From positions 3,756,001-3,820,000 of the forward strand of contig NZ_CP151587.1 in assembly GCF_038396845.1 (NCBI RefSeq): DNA of 64,000 nucleotides, read 5' to 3'. Positions 29,158 to 38,450 of this stretch are shown here, piece by piece. Positions within the stretch are counted from its first letter, which is position 1. Each line of letters starts with the position of its first letter. The notes under the pieces were generated by a model, which worked only from the letters and a program-made list of their open reading frames with translations, searched no databases and was not told the origin of the DNA. A program made the translations under genes and the position numbers. The DNA is from Gymnodinialimonas sp. 57CJ19 (GTDB lineage Bacteria > Pseudomonadota > Alphaproteobacteria > Rhodobacterales > Rhodobacteraceae).

Positions 29158-30059
29158 CTCGTGCGCCCTTGCAAGTTCTGTTCGTCTATCTCGGAGCCCG
29201 TCAGAGCCTCCGGCCGTATCGCGGTTTGCGCGTCCATGTCCCAAGCCTCGGGGATGGCCGCGCCTTCAAGCCCGTGTATCGCCCGATATGTCGGCCCATT
29301 CAACCAGCGAAGCGTCGCATGCTGCGCCTGCGTCATCATGAGCGTCTTTCCCGCACGCACCCGCTTTTCCAACGGCGCTTCCACATAGTCCACCTGCATA
29401 AAGTCGCAAAGCGCTTTTATCTGCGCCTTCTCAAACAGGGTCTCGTAATACATCACCTTCACACACTCTGCGGGCAAGGCACGAAGGCGCTGCAGGGTCG
29501 CGGCCATATCGCTCCGCTGCCAGATCACCTGACCCCGCCCCTTGATCATCTGCGCAATCATCCGGTCCGCCGCAGCGCTTGTCGCCTCGGCCGAGCCCGC
29601 CTCGCACTGCATCCTGATCTGCGACCACATGCGCTGCACCGGGTCGCGCATCACGAAAAGCAGTTTGGCCGGGGCAAATTCCGTTAACAGGCGCTGCAAA
29701 TGCTCGGTGTGGAGGTTGCAGTAAGATGGCGTCAGATCGGCGATGCAGGTTTCATCGTTGCGCCCTTGGGTCAGCGCATCCAGATAGGCCGAGTGGTCGC
29801 CCTCCGGCGCATCATGCATCCGCACCAAGGCCCGTAATTCTGCAAGGTCAGGGCTGCCTTGCGACTCCAGTTCTCGCAAACGCTCTCGCCTGCGGTCAGC
29901 GAACCCGGCGCTGCGCGGCAGCCAGAGCGCATCGAAATAGTGCATTTCCTTGCAGGCAGGGACGTGGATCTGGGGGTGTTGGCGAAAATAGGCGTGCAGC
30001 CACGTCGTTCCGGCCTTCTGGGCGCCCAGACCAAACAGCACCATCGGGCGCGTCGCCAT
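29154..30059 (-). CDS. Sulfotransferase-family protein inserted between nuoC and nuoD
   Basis: The 301-residue product has both PAPS-binding motifs of cytosolic/Golgi-type sulfotransferases: the 5'-phosphosulfate loop [20 protein letters not shown] (residues 10-29) and the 3'-phosphate motif [15 protein letters not shown] near residue 135. Such enzymes move sulfate from PAPS to a hydroxyl or amine acceptor; the acceptor cannot be read from sequence. It starts 43 bases after nuoC and its stop overlaps the nuoD start, so it must be expressed with complex I. This is unusual for a nuo locus. Confidence 0.88.
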   Translation of the reverse strand: MATRPMVLFGLGAQKAGTTWLHAYFRQHPQIHVPACKEMHYFDALWLPRSAGFADRRRERLRELESQGSPDLAELRALVRMHDAPEGDHSAYLDALTQGRNDETCIADLTPSYCNLHTEHLQRLLTEFAPAKLLFVMRDPVQRMWSQIRMQCEAGSAEATSAAADRMIAQMIKGRGQVIWQRSDMAATLQRLRALPAECVKVMYYETLFEKAQIKALCDFMQVDYVEAPLEKRVRAGKTLMMTQAQHATLRWLNGPTYRAIHGLEGAAIPEAWDMDAQTAIRPEALTGSEIDEQNLQGRTR

Positions 30060-30102
30060 GGTCAGGTAGGCGCGGTGGCCAAGGCTTGGCCACCGTCAGT
30101 CA

Positions 30103-30720
30103 TTAATCTGCGGCCTTCTCGTCCGCTTTCTCGTCACCGGGCAGCACATATTGCGCGCCTTCCCAGGGAGACATGAAATCGAACTGGCGGTATTCTTGCA
30201 CCAGGCTCACCGGCTCATAGACCACGCGCTTGAGCTCTTCGTCATAGCGCACTTCGGTGTAACCCGTTGTCGGGAAATCCTTGCGCAGCGGATGCCCGCG
30301 GAAGCCGTAATCCGTCAGCAGACGGCGCAGATCCGCGTGGCCGGTGAACAAGATGCCGAACATGTCGTAGATTTCACGCTCATACCAACCCGCACCCGGA
30401 TGCACCGACGAGATCGAGGGCAGCGTGTCCTCTTCCCGGATCGCCACTTTCAGGCGGATGCGGTGATTCTGGTACATGCTCAGGAAGTGGTAAACCACGT
30501 CAAAGCGGCGATCCCGGCTGGGGTAATCCACACCCGTGATGTCGATCAGGGTCGAGAATCGGCAGGTCCGGTCCGTCTTCAGGAAGTCGATGAAATCCAC
30601 CAGATTGGCGGGCGCCACCGTCACGCTCAACTCGCCCACGGCGTTGATGTCCGTGGACAACACGTCGTCGCTGCGTTTTTCGGTCAGGAAATCTGCCAGT
30701 TCTTGCAATGCTGCGGTCAT
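30103..30720 (-). CDS. nuoC: NADH-quinone oxidoreductase subunit C
   Basis: The 205-residue 30-kDa subunit of the peripheral arm has the family signature [20 protein letters not shown] near residue 120 and [12 protein letters not shown]. It is a stand-alone NuoC, not fused to NuoD as in E. coli. It starts 10 bases after nuoB and is followed by the sulfotransferase gene. Confidence 0.96.
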   Translation of the reverse strand: MTAALQELADFLTEKRSDDVLSTDINAVGELSVTVAPANLVDFIDFLKTDRTCRFSTLIDITGVDYPSRDRRFDVVYHFLSMYQNHRIRLKVAIREEDTLPSISSVHPGAGWYEREIYDMFGILFTGHADLRRLLTDYGFRGHPLRKDFPTTGYTEVRYDEELKRVVYEPVSLVQEYRQFDFMSPWEGAQYVLPGDEKADEKAAD

Positions 30721-30730
30721 GTCTTTCCCC

Positions 30731-31270
<540 letters not shown>

Positions 31271-31302
31271 TCATCCCTCAGTATCGTTCGTCTTCGGAGA
31301 TA

Positions 31303-31365
31303 CGGCTGCAACGCGCCGGGGTCAACGCAGGTGCGCAAATTGGTCGGCGTGACCTTGTCGCACCC
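31303..31365. repeat. 63-bp direct repeat, copy 1
   Basis: This stretch is identical over 63 bp to 32838-32900 in the same orientation. It begins CGGCTGCAACGCGCCGGGGT and ends TTGTCGCACCC. This copy lies in the gap between the nuoB start and the divergent DUF3137-like gene. No terminal inverted repeats or coding function are obvious. Confidence 0.9.
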
Positions 31366-31489
31366 CGCCCGCCCCTCCGCGCCGCCCGCCCCCCCGGCTG
31401 ATGCGGGAAAACATCTCTTTGTCCCCGCGCTGAATAGAGGCAAGCTTGTACCCATCGCCCCTTCTTCCGGTTTACCCAAGGCCCACAGT

Positions 31490-32500
31490 ATGAATTTCAC
31501 CGAACGCAGCCCCATCGAGGACGGCTTTGCCACCGTCTTCCACGCCGACATCAAGCCGAAACTGCAGGAGTTGGAGTTCGACAGGCAGGCCGTGGCCCGC
31601 AAGACCCTGATCCAATGCGCCATCGCAGTCGCGGCCATCGTGTTGATCGGGCTCCTGCTCCTTTGGAGCTTCGGCGACGAAGAAGGCCCCCTCATCCCGG
31701 TCCTGATTGGCGTCGGTGGCGGCTATTTTGCCTTTCACTGGATCCGTTCGCGTGCAAACAGTCGATGGCGTGCGCAGGTCAAGGACATCGCGATTCCTAC
31801 CATCTGCGCGCATCTGGGCGAGCTGACCCACAGCGAAAAGGGCGAGAACTTCTCGGTCGACACCATGGTCGAGATGAAGTTGCTTCCCGACACCGACTAT
31901 AAACACCGCAACAACCTGCTGCGCGGCAGCCACAACGGCACGCGCTTTTCCATGGTTCATGCCCGGTTCGCAAATCAGGATGGCAACGGCCGCAGCAACC
32001 CCGTCACCGACCCACGGCTGTTCAAGGGCCTGCTGTTCAAAGTGGACCTACCGACCCCCGCGCCGGGTCGCATTGCCCTGATCCGAGACCGGGGCGCCCT
32101 CGGCAACAAACTGGCCGAGAAGCTGTCATTTGGCGGCGCGCGCTCGATGCCGAAAGTGGCCGTCAGCCAGGTCGATCTGGAAGAGGGGTTCGAGGTCTAC
32201 GCAGAAAATCCGGAAAAGGCGCAGGCCTATCTGTCGGACAATCTGGTCAACGTTCTGTTGCGCATCGGCTATGAAAACGGTCAAGGGATGGGCGCAAAAT
32301 CCTTCACGGCAGGCTTTGACAACGACACCTTCTACCTCGCCCTGCGCCGCGACAGCACCTTCTCAAAGGTGGGTGACCTCAACACCCCGGTGGGCGAGGT
32401 CGAGGATGATCTGCACAATGTCTTTGACACCATCGCGCTCGTCTACCACGTCATCGACAGGCTGAACCTTGCATTTGCGGCACCCGATGCAGCCTCTTGA
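31490..32500 (+). CDS. DUF3137-like membrane protein
   Basis: The 336-residue protein has a cytoplasmic N terminus and two closely spaced membrane segments (about residues 38-58 and 65-80). A long soluble domain follows, with HNGTRFSMVHARFANQ, FKGLLFKVDLP and FEVYAENPEKAQAYL, a pattern I associate with DUF3137 (galanin-like/unknown) proteins. ATG at 31490 is the start; the frame is open far upstream but non-coding there. It is the only complete + strand gene within the nuo block and is flanked by two copies of a 63-bp direct repeat. Function unknown. Confidence 0.75.
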   Translation: MNFTERSPIEDGFATVFHADIKPKLQELEFDRQAVARKTLIQCAIAVAAIVLIGLLLLWSFGDEEGPLIPVLIGVGGGYFAFHWIRSRANSRWRAQVKDIAIPTICAHLGELTHSEKGENFSVDTMVEMKLLPDTDYKHRNNLLRGSHNGTRFSMVHARFANQDGNGRSNPVTDPRLFKGLLFKVDLPTPAPGRIALIRDRGALGNKLAEKLSFGGARSMPKVAVSQVDLEEGFEVYAENPEKAQAYLSDNLVNVLLRIGYENGQGMGAKSFTAGFDNDTFYLALRRDSTFSKVGDLNTPVGEVEDDLHNVFDTIALVYHVIDRLNLAFAAPDAAS

Positions 32501-32607
32501 TCTGGCGGAAAACTAGGCCTGATCATAGGCCCGCTATGTCGGCAGGTTCCGGGGATGATCCCGGGCGGCACCCCTTCGTCCCTCACCGCCCCCAAAGGAC
32601 CCCGCCC

Positions 32608-32997
32608 ATGCCCGTCACCGCACGCACCCCCGTTAAACACGGCTTCGCCGCCCCCTACATCGCCACCACACAGCCGCACCTGGCTGAGGTGGAATTTGAC
32701 CTTGAAACGCTCCTCAACCGGTCAACACAGCGACACCTGATGATCGCGGGCGCGGTCGTCGTGGCCTGCGTTTCGACCTGTATTCTCACCGTTGAACTAC
32801 AGACGTTTCCGGTTCTGACGGCCGTCTTGGCCGCGTGCGGCTGCAACGCGCCGGGGTCAACGCAGGTGCGCAAATTGGTCGGCGTGACCTTGTCGCACCC
32901 TCTCCCTTACTTCCGGATTAATGGCCGCCTTGTGTCTGCCCCTTCAGGGGAGAATATCCATCGTCGTGACCAAGGGTCCCGCGCTGTAACACGATGA
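32608..32997 (+). pseudogene. Truncated paralogue of the preceding DUF3137-like gene
   Basis: From ATG 32608 the first 75 or so residues follow the same pattern as the neighbouring gene: a short N terminus with TxRxP and GFA, then PHLAEVEFDLETLL against PKLQELEFDRQAVA, then a hydrophobic span. At the 63-bp repeat (32838) the similarity stops and the reading continues into unrelated sequence, ending at 32997. The soluble domain is absent. It therefore looks like a duplicate cut off at the repeat. Confidence 0.6.
32838..32900. repeat. 63-bp direct repeat, copy 2
   Basis: This is identical to 31303-31365. It lies at the exact point where similarity between the truncated paralogue and the complete DUF3137-like gene ends, just beyond the 3' end of the protease gene on the other strand. 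Confidence 0.9.
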
Positions 32998-33882
32998 ATA
33001 GCCCACCTCCGGGCACCGATCCGCGCCGCGCAGGCTATCGGTGACAATGCCCCAGACGTAGGGTGCGCCCTCGTGCCATCCGAAGATCCCCGACCCAGAT
33101 CCTCCGCGGCCCAAATCGCAATCATACCGCGCCACATGCCATTCATCTCCGGGCTCGGCCAGGCGGCCAATGATCTCGTCCCCCACCAGATGCGAGGCCG
33201 TGGGCGGTACCCCGAAATAACGACAGACCTGCGCGTTAAATCCAGCAATCTCTAGGTTATCCTGCGGCCCCGCGATGTTGATCACCCTTGCGCCCTGCTC
33301 CAACACCATCGTGTCACGATCCGCCAGCGGCAGCGGCACCGCCCCGTGGGGCGCCCGTACGAGGGGCACGATCACCCAATCGTGGCGGGTAATCGCGATC
33401 GAGAAATGCCCGCCAAGTTCCTCAGGAATACCAAAGCGGCCCGATTTCATACCTTGCGGCCGGATCGCCACCGCGTCGCCCCTTGGGTGCAGCACCATGC
33501 AATTGATCCGGGACCAATCGGGATCGCCATCGTCGTGGTAGAACACATGGGCCGCTGACAGCATCCTTGTGCCATCGCCAATCAAAACCCCGCCCCCGGT
33601 GCCGCCGCCATTGCAACTGATGCGCACAACGGCGTTTTGGACGTCTTCCCAGCCGGGAAAGTCTTCTGGGGTGTCTGGGGTGAAACGGGCCAGCGGCACA
33701 CGGTCATCGCGGCCGATGATGCCGGGCTCTGGCGCATTGTCGAGCTTGTCGGGCAAGGGCGGCTCGGGGACGCTCAGCACCAGTGCCGCAAAGGCCGTTC
33801 CTGCAAATAGCACGCTGGCGAGGACGCCTTTGGCGGAAGAGCCGCCGGGGACGCCTTTGGCGGAAGAGCCGCCCGAACTCAC
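32944..33882 (-). CDS. Trypsin-like serine protease, exported or membrane-anchored
   Basis: The 312-residue protein (GTG start) has an N-terminal hydrophobic segment (about residues 20-38). A chymotrypsin-fold domain follows, with a likely triad of His112 (MLSAAHVFYHDD), Asp168 (RHDWVIVPL) and Ser262 (LGRGGSGSGIFG). Paired cysteines are consistent with a periplasmic location. The first 20 residues contain a duplicated GGSSAKGV unit encoded by a 27-bp tandem repeat. It starts 49 bases after nuoA on the same strand, so it is probably cotranscribed with nuoA; it then interrupts the usual nuoA-nuoB junction. Confidence 0.85.
   Translation of the reverse strand: MSSGGSSAKGVPGGSSAKGVLASVLFAGTAFAALVLSVPEPPLPDKLDNAPEPGIIGRDDRVPLARFTPDTPEDFPGWEDVQNAVVRISCNGGGTGGGVLIGDGTRMLSAAHVFYHDDGDPDWSRINCMVLHPRGDAVAIRPQGMKSGRFGIPEELGGHFSIAITRHDWVIVPLVRAPHGAVPLPLADRDTMVLEQGARVINIAGPQDNLEIAGFNAQVCRYFGVPPTASHLVGDEIIGRLAEPGDEWHVARYDCDLGRGGSGSGIFGWHEGAPYVWGIVTDSLRGADRCPEVGYSSCYSAGPLVTTMDILP
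33822..33874. repeat. 27-bp tandem duplication in the protease N terminus
   Basis: Two head-to-tail copies of a 27-bp unit (core ACGCCTTTGGCGGAAGAGCC, at 33824 and 33851) encode the repeated GGSSAKGV peptide before the hydrophobic segment. The copies are identical apart from the last base or two, suggesting a recent slippage event. Confidence 0.8.
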
Positions 33883-33931
33883 CGAAGCACCGTCAAAGGC
33901 GCGGCATCAGGAGGGAAACAGCCAAACCGGC

Positions 33932-34297
33932 TTACTCCCAGTCCAACGCGCCTTTTTTCCACTCGTAGGCGAAGCCGATGGTCAGAACCGCAAGGAAAAC
34001 CATCATCGACCAGAAGCCCAGATCCGTCAGATCAGGGAAGGCTGTGGCCCAGGGGAACAGAAACGCGATTTCGAGGTCAAAGATGATGAACAGGATCGCC
34101 ACCAGATAGAACCGTACGTCAAACTTCATCCGCGCATCGTCGAAGGCGTTGAACCCGCACTCATAGGCGCTGACCTTTTCCGGGTCCGGGTTGCTGACCG
34201 CTACAACCACTGCCGCAAGGATCAACACCACAGACAGGCCAATGGCCAGCCCAAGGAAAATCAGGATCGGGGCGTATTCAGTAAGCAGCTCGGACAT
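33932..34297 (-). CDS. nuoA: NADH-quinone oxidoreductase subunit A
   Basis: This 121-residue membrane subunit has three helices. Typical motifs are [20 protein letters not shown] with the conserved Cys of the quinone-site loop, and [20 protein letters not shown] at 34297 ([14 protein letters not shown]) is the family start. It is the first nuo gene. The 129 bases upstream, after the acyl-CoA ligase stop, are the likely site of the nuo promoter. Confidence 0.96.
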   Translation of the reverse strand: MSELLTEYAPILIFLGLAIGLSVVLILAAVVVAVSNPDPEKVSAYECGFNAFDDARMKFDVRFYLVAILFIIFDLEIAFLFPWATAFPDLTDLGFWSMMVFLAVLTIGFAYEWKKGALDWE

Positions 34298-34334
34298 GGT
34301 CGCTCCATGGATGCGGTACGGGATTGGGTTTACG

Positions 34335-34399
34335 CCGCCCACTGGGGGCGGTCAACGCCGCTCGGTGCGACGAAATGGGAGGGCGCGCCATCCGCGCCC
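34335..34399. terminator. Tandem GC-rich hairpins between the acyl-CoA ligase gene and nuoA
   Basis: Two inverted repeats lie here: GGGCGCG (34381-34387) with CGCGCCC (34393-34399), and CCGCCC (34335-34340) with GGGCGG (34346-34351). Neither is followed by a T run on the minus strand, so they may be a weak terminator for the ligase transcript or a 5' structure of the nuo message. Confidence 0.35.
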
Positions 34400-34426
34400 C
34401 CCACCATTTGCCGGTTCGGCCCCGCG

Positions 34427-35977
34427 CTACAGAATCTCTCGCAACTCCCGGCGCAAGATCTTGCCGCTGGCGCTTTTAGGCACGCTATCGACGAAGCGGT
34501 ACTCTACCGGGTGCTTGTAATGGGCCAGGCACCCTTCGCAATGGCTGCGCAAATCGGCCTCTGTCACCGCGCCCGAGGTCACGACAAAGGCAACCGGCAA
34601 TTCGCCTGCCTCTGCGTCCGTGCGGCCGATCACGGCGGCATCGGTGACCCCTTCGCAGCCGCAAAGGGCGGCTTCCACTTCGGCGGGGGCGACCTGAAAA
34701 CCTTTGTATTTAATCAATTCCTTCAGACGATCTCGGATGAACATGAAGCCATCATCGTCGATCTCTGCCAGATCGCCCGTGCGCAGCCAGCCGTCTTCCG
34801 TCAGTGATTCCGCCGTCGCCTCTACATTGTTGAGGTAACCTTTCATCACCTGTGGCCCGCGCACCCAAAGCTCTCCCTCCAGGCCAGCGGGCAAATCTTC
34901 CAGCGTGTCGGGGTCCACGATCCGGCACTCGGTCGAGGGCACCGCCTGCCCGCTGGAGCCGTGGCGGATCGAGTCGCCCTTGGTCATGTGGCTGATCGGG
35001 CTCATCTCTGTCATGCCGTAGCCCTGTACAGAATGCGCCCCAAACCGCGTGCCGACGGCGGCCTCGATCTCGGCCCCCAAGGGGGCTGCGCCCGAGAAGA
35101 CTTCGGTGACCGAGGAGACATCGTACTCCTCCACCATCGGATGTTTCGCCAAGCCCAAGGCGACCGGCGGCACGATATAGAGGCGCGTTGCCTTGTGGTC
35201 CTGGATCAAGCGCAAGTACATTTCCAGATCAAACCTTGGCATCGTGATGATGACCGCGCGCTGGTTCAGAAACAGGTTCATCATCACCGTCATGCCGTAG
35301 ATGTGAAAGAACGGCAGAAAGGCAATCGCCTTGTCCTTCTCGGTTATCCCCGACATCGAGGCCGCCTGAACCACATTCGCCACCAGATTTCGATGGGTCA
35401 GCATCACGCCCTTGGGCTTGCCCGTGGTGCCGCTGGAATAGGGCAACACGACCACGTCTTCGGCCCAATTGCCGGGGACCTGCTCGGGCATCTCGGCCCC
35501 CATGATATCGGCCGCGCTCAAGGCGCCGTTCTTGCCGTCGCCATCCAGCACCACCAGATCACGGCAGTTGGTGCCGACCATGGCGGTACGGGCGGCTTCC
35601 TCAAAGGCGCTGATGGTGACAAGCATCACCGCGCCCGCGTCGTTGAGCTGGTGCTTGATTTCGGGGGCCGTATAGGTGGGGTTGATCGTCGTGATGGTAC
35701 CGCCGCCCCAAGCCACGCCGTGGAACAACACCGGATATTCGGGAATGTTGGGGGCCAGAATTGCCACCGTACCGCCGGGCAAAACGTCCTTCGCGGTCAA
35801 GCCACCTGCCACGGATTTGATCCGCGACATCAACTCTCCGGCGGTGGTTTCCTTGCCCGAGGGCCCGTCGATCACGGCGACCTTGTCTTCTCGCCCCGAA
35901 AGGCCCTCGAACAAAAGTTGCGTCACCGATTGGTCCGGCACCGAGATATCGGCGTAGCGGCTCTTGAAAATAGCCAT
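34427..35977 (-). CDS. AMP-dependent acyl-CoA synthetase (4-coumarate-CoA-ligase-like)
   Basis: The 516-residue enzyme activates a carboxylic acid to an acyl-AMP and then a CoA thioester. The AMP-binding signature LPYSSGTTGKPKGVMLTHRN is near residue 178, followed by GYGMTEMSP, the hinge region GDLAEIDDDGFMFIRDRLKE and the C-terminal catalytic Lys in PKSASGKILRRELRE. It is the last gene of the leucine-degradation cluster, 166 bases after the hydratase. The substrate could be a branched or aromatic acid; sequence alone does not decide this. Confidence 0.88.
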   Translation of the reverse strand: MAIFKSRYADISVPDQSVTQLLFEGLSGREDKVAVIDGPSGKETTAGELMSRIKSVAGGLTAKDVLPGGTVAILAPNIPEYPVLFHGVAWGGGTITTINPTYTAPEIKHQLNDAGAVMLVTISAFEEAARTAMVGTNCRDLVVLDGDGKNGALSAADIMGAEMPEQVPGNWAEDVVVLPYSSGTTGKPKGVMLTHRNLVANVVQAASMSGITEKDKAIAFLPFFHIYGMTVMMNLFLNQRAVIITMPRFDLEMYLRLIQDHKATRLYIVPPVALGLAKHPMVEEYDVSSVTEVFSGAAPLGAEIEAAVGTRFGAHSVQGYGMTEMSPISHMTKGDSIRHGSSGQAVPSTECRIVDPDTLEDLPAGLEGELWVRGPQVMKGYLNNVEATAESLTEDGWLRTGDLAEIDDDGFMFIRDRLKELIKYKGFQVAPAEVEAALCGCEGVTDAAVIGRTDAEAGELPVAFVVTSGAVTEADLRSHCEGCLAHYKHPVEYRFVDSVPKSASGKILRRELREIL

Positions 35978-36143
35978 CGTCTTCCTCCCATTCCGGCAGC
36001 TCTTTTGGCGCCGATAAGGGCCTACGATGGGCGATCAAGGCGCGCCCTGTCCATAGTCTTGCGCGCCTTTGCCTCGAAAGCGGGTCTTGCTGCCGAAACC
36101 GCTGTCCCCCCGCTTGCGGGTCAGGGGGGATCTGTTCCGGCGA

Positions 36144-36926
36144 TCAGCCTTCCAACCAGCGCGGCTTGCGCTTGGCAAAAAACGCCTCGATCCCGTCCGA
36201 GGCCTCCTGGCTTTCCCAACGGCCCACCAAGGCGTCAATCGTCGCCGTGATTTCGGCCTCGGAAACGCGCCCGCCCAGGGTCGCAACCAGCGCTTTGCCT
36301 TCGGCGACCGCGCCGGGCGCGGCGGAAAGATAGGGCTTCACTTCGGCCTCTATCGCGGCGTCCAGATCGTCCTCGGCCACCACCTTCGCCAGCAACCCCA
36401 GGTCCACCGCCTCGGCCGCGCTGAAACGGCGGCCCGAGAAGAACACCCGTCGCGCCCGTGTCGCGCCCATGCGGGCCACCACATAGGGCCCGATTGTTGC
36501 CGGGATCAGCCCAAGGCGCACCTCGGTCAGACCGAACTTCGCCCCTTCCACGCCGATGGCCACGTCACAGACCGACATCAACCCGATGCCGCCGCCAAAG
36601 GACTGCCCCTGAATACGCCCAATGAGGGGCTTGGGCAGGCGGTCCAACGCCCCGAGCATTTCCGCCAGCGCCCGTGCTTCCCGTGCCCTTGTGGGGCCAT
36701 CGGCGGCCATCTGGTCGCGCATCCAGCCCAGATCGCCCCCGGCGCAGAAACTCGCGCCCGTGCCCGTCAGGACGACGACCCTCACGGCGGGATCTCGGCC
36801 CAAACGCTCTGCGGCCTGCGTCAGCTCTGCAATCATCGCGGCGTTCATGGCGTTGTGGACATCCGGGCGGTTCAGCCTCAGCGTCGCCACGCCTCTCTCA
36901 TCAACGCGTACCTGCAACGTATCCAT
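36144..36926 (-). CDS. liuC: Enoyl-CoA hydratase/isomerase, probably methylglutaconyl-CoA hydratase
   Basis: The 260-residue crotonase-fold protein has the oxyanion-hole stretch CAGGDLGWM and the segment QGQSFGGGIGLMSVCDVAIG, then AKFGLTEVRLGLIPATIGPYV with catalytic Glu. The pattern matches 3-methylglutaconyl-CoA hydratases of leucine catabolism, which make HMG-CoA for the adjacent lyase. It starts 2 bases after the lyase stop. The exact substrate is inferred from the cluster. Confidence 0.88.
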   Translation of the reverse strand: MDTLQVRVDERGVATLRLNRPDVHNAMNAAMIAELTQAAERLGRDPAVRVVVLTGTGASFCAGGDLGWMRDQMAADGPTRAREARALAEMLGALDRLPKPLIGRIQGQSFGGGIGLMSVCDVAIGVEGAKFGLTEVRLGLIPATIGPYVVARMGATRARRVFFSGRRFSAAEAVDLGLLAKVVAEDDLDAAIEAEVKPYLSAAPGAVAEGKALVATLGGRVSEAEITATIDALVGRWESQEASDGIEAFFAKRKPRWLEG

Positions 36927-36928
36927 TT

Positions 36929-37783
36929 TCAGCCCTCCCTCAATGTTCTTGCGAAATCAGCCGCTTGGGCGATGATCTCGGCGTTCAGTCCAGTCTCGAA
37001 ACCACGTTGACGCAGATGCGCTTCCAGCCTTTCCGTGGCGACATTTCCCGCCGCGCCGGGCGCATAGGGGCAACCGCCAAGCCCGCCCACAGCGGCGTCA
37101 AAGACCCGCACACCCCGGGCCAGCGCCACGTCCACATTCTCTAACGCGCGTCCGCTGGTGTCGTGAAAGTGTCCCGCCAGTTTTTCGGCGGGCAACTCCT
37201 GCACCACCGCCTCCAGCATCTTGTCCATCCGTTCCGGCAAACCGCGCCCGATCGTATCGCCAAGGGACACCTCATAAGCGCCCATCTCGCGCAACGCCGC
37301 CACCACGCGGGCCACGTCGCCGGGCTCGGTTTCCCCGTCAAACGGGCAATCGGTGACGCACGACACATAGCCCCGCATCCGCATTCCATCGGCCTTCGCG
37401 GCCTTGGCCACATCGGCAAAGCGCGCCATGCTTTCGTCAATGGTCGCGTTCAGGTTCGCCTTGGAGAACCCTTCCGAGGCGCTGGCGAAAATCGCGATCT
37501 CGTCCGCTTTCGCCGCCACCGCCCCGCCATAACCGCGCATATTCGGCGTAAGCGCCGCGTAGCTGACCCCTTCAGCGCGCGTGATCCCGGCCAAGACCTG
37601 CGCCCCGTCCGCCATCTGCGGCACCCACTTGGGCGACACGAAAGACGCCACCTCGATCCGGGTGAACCCCGCGCGCGACAGCATGTCGATCAATGCCACC
37701 TTATCGGCGGTCGAGATCATGCGAGCCTCATTCTGCAACCCATCGCGGGGGCCAACCTCGAATATCTCTGCGCGGTCAGTCAT
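36929..37783 (-). CDS. mvaB: Hydroxymethylglutaryl-CoA lyase
   Basis: This enzyme cleaves HMG-CoA to acetyl-CoA and acetoacetate, the final step of leucine breakdown. The 284-residue TIM-barrel protein begins with EIFEVGPRDGLQNE, has the metal-site HFHDTSGRAL and the catalytic-Cys signature GGLGGCPYAPGAAGNVATE. ATG at 37783 is chosen because the residues encoded further upstream belong to the overlapping GST-like gene in another frame. It overlaps the end of that gene by 8 bases. Confidence 0.93.
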   Translation of the reverse strand: MTDRAEIFEVGPRDGLQNEARMISTADKVALIDMLSRAGFTRIEVASFVSPKWVPQMADGAQVLAGITRAEGVSYAALTPNMRGYGGAVAAKADEIAIFASASEGFSKANLNATIDESMARFADVAKAAKADGMRMRGYVSCVTDCPFDGETEPGDVARVVAALREMGAYEVSLGDTIGRGLPERMDKMLEAVVQELPAEKLAGHFHDTSGRALENVDVALARGVRVFDAAVGGLGGCPYAPGAAGNVATERLEAHLRQRGFETGLNAEIIAQAADFARTLREG

Positions 37784-38450
37784 CTTGGGGCACCTCGTAA
37801 AAATCCTTTGCATAGAATGCCTGCGGTCCCTCGATCCGGGCTGCGGCCTGAAAACCGGGGCGGGTTTGCAGGCGCTCCCAATAGGCTTGCAGGTTTGGCC
37901 AGGGATCAAGGCGCACGTAGTACGGCGCTGCGAACAGGTTGAACCCCAACATCGCATCCGCGGCCGAGAATCCCGAGGGCAGAAAATACTCCCCCGCAAT
38001 CATCCCATCCAGCGCCCTCAGCGTGTCGGCCAGCCGCAGGGTGTTTAACTTGACTACGGTGCCCGAGGGCTTGGCCGGGGGCCGCAGAAACAGGTGGTTC
38101 AGGTTCAGCTGCTCAATGAGCGAGGCCATCGTTTCCGCAAACCCCATCGCCTCCAGATAGGCCACCCGATCTTGGTGGCCGGGCGCACGGCCAAAGCCAT
38201 GCTCTGGACGGCTTTCGCAGAGGTATTGCAAGATCGCCGCAGATTCGAAAACGGTGATCCCGTCGATTTCCAATGCCGGGATTCGGCCCGCCGGAGATTG
38301 CGCCAGAAACCCTGGCGCGCGCATCCCCTTGGTGCCAATCTGATAGGTCACAATCTCGGGCGTGATCCCCATCTCTTGCAACAGCCACAGCACCCGGAAA
38401 GAGCGGCCCCACGGAACATGGTGCAGACGCACGAGGGCCGCGTCGCTCAT
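37776..38450 (-). CDS. Glutathione S-transferase family protein
   Basis: The 224-residue protein has a thioredoxin-like N-terminal domain (LHHVPWGRSFRVLWLLQEMG; IPALEIDGITVFESAAILQYL with the glutathione-binding ES pair) and an all-helical C-terminal domain with EYFLPSGFSAADAMLG. It overlaps mccA upstream and mvaB downstream, so it is firmly part of the leucine-degradation operon, where a GST is not a standard pathway member. It could detoxify reactive enoyl-CoA intermediates such as methylcrotonyl-CoA; that is inference. Confidence 0.88.
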   Translation of the reverse strand: MSDAALVRLHHVPWGRSFRVLWLLQEMGITPEIVTYQIGTKGMRAPGFLAQSPAGRIPALEIDGITVFESAAILQYLCESRPEHGFGRAPGHQDRVAYLEAMGFAETMASLIEQLNLNHLFLRPPAKPSGTVVKLNTLRLADTLRALDGMIAGEYFLPSGFSAADAMLGFNLFAAPYYVRLDPWPNLQAYWERLQTRPGFQAAARIEGPQAFYAKDFYEVPQDD

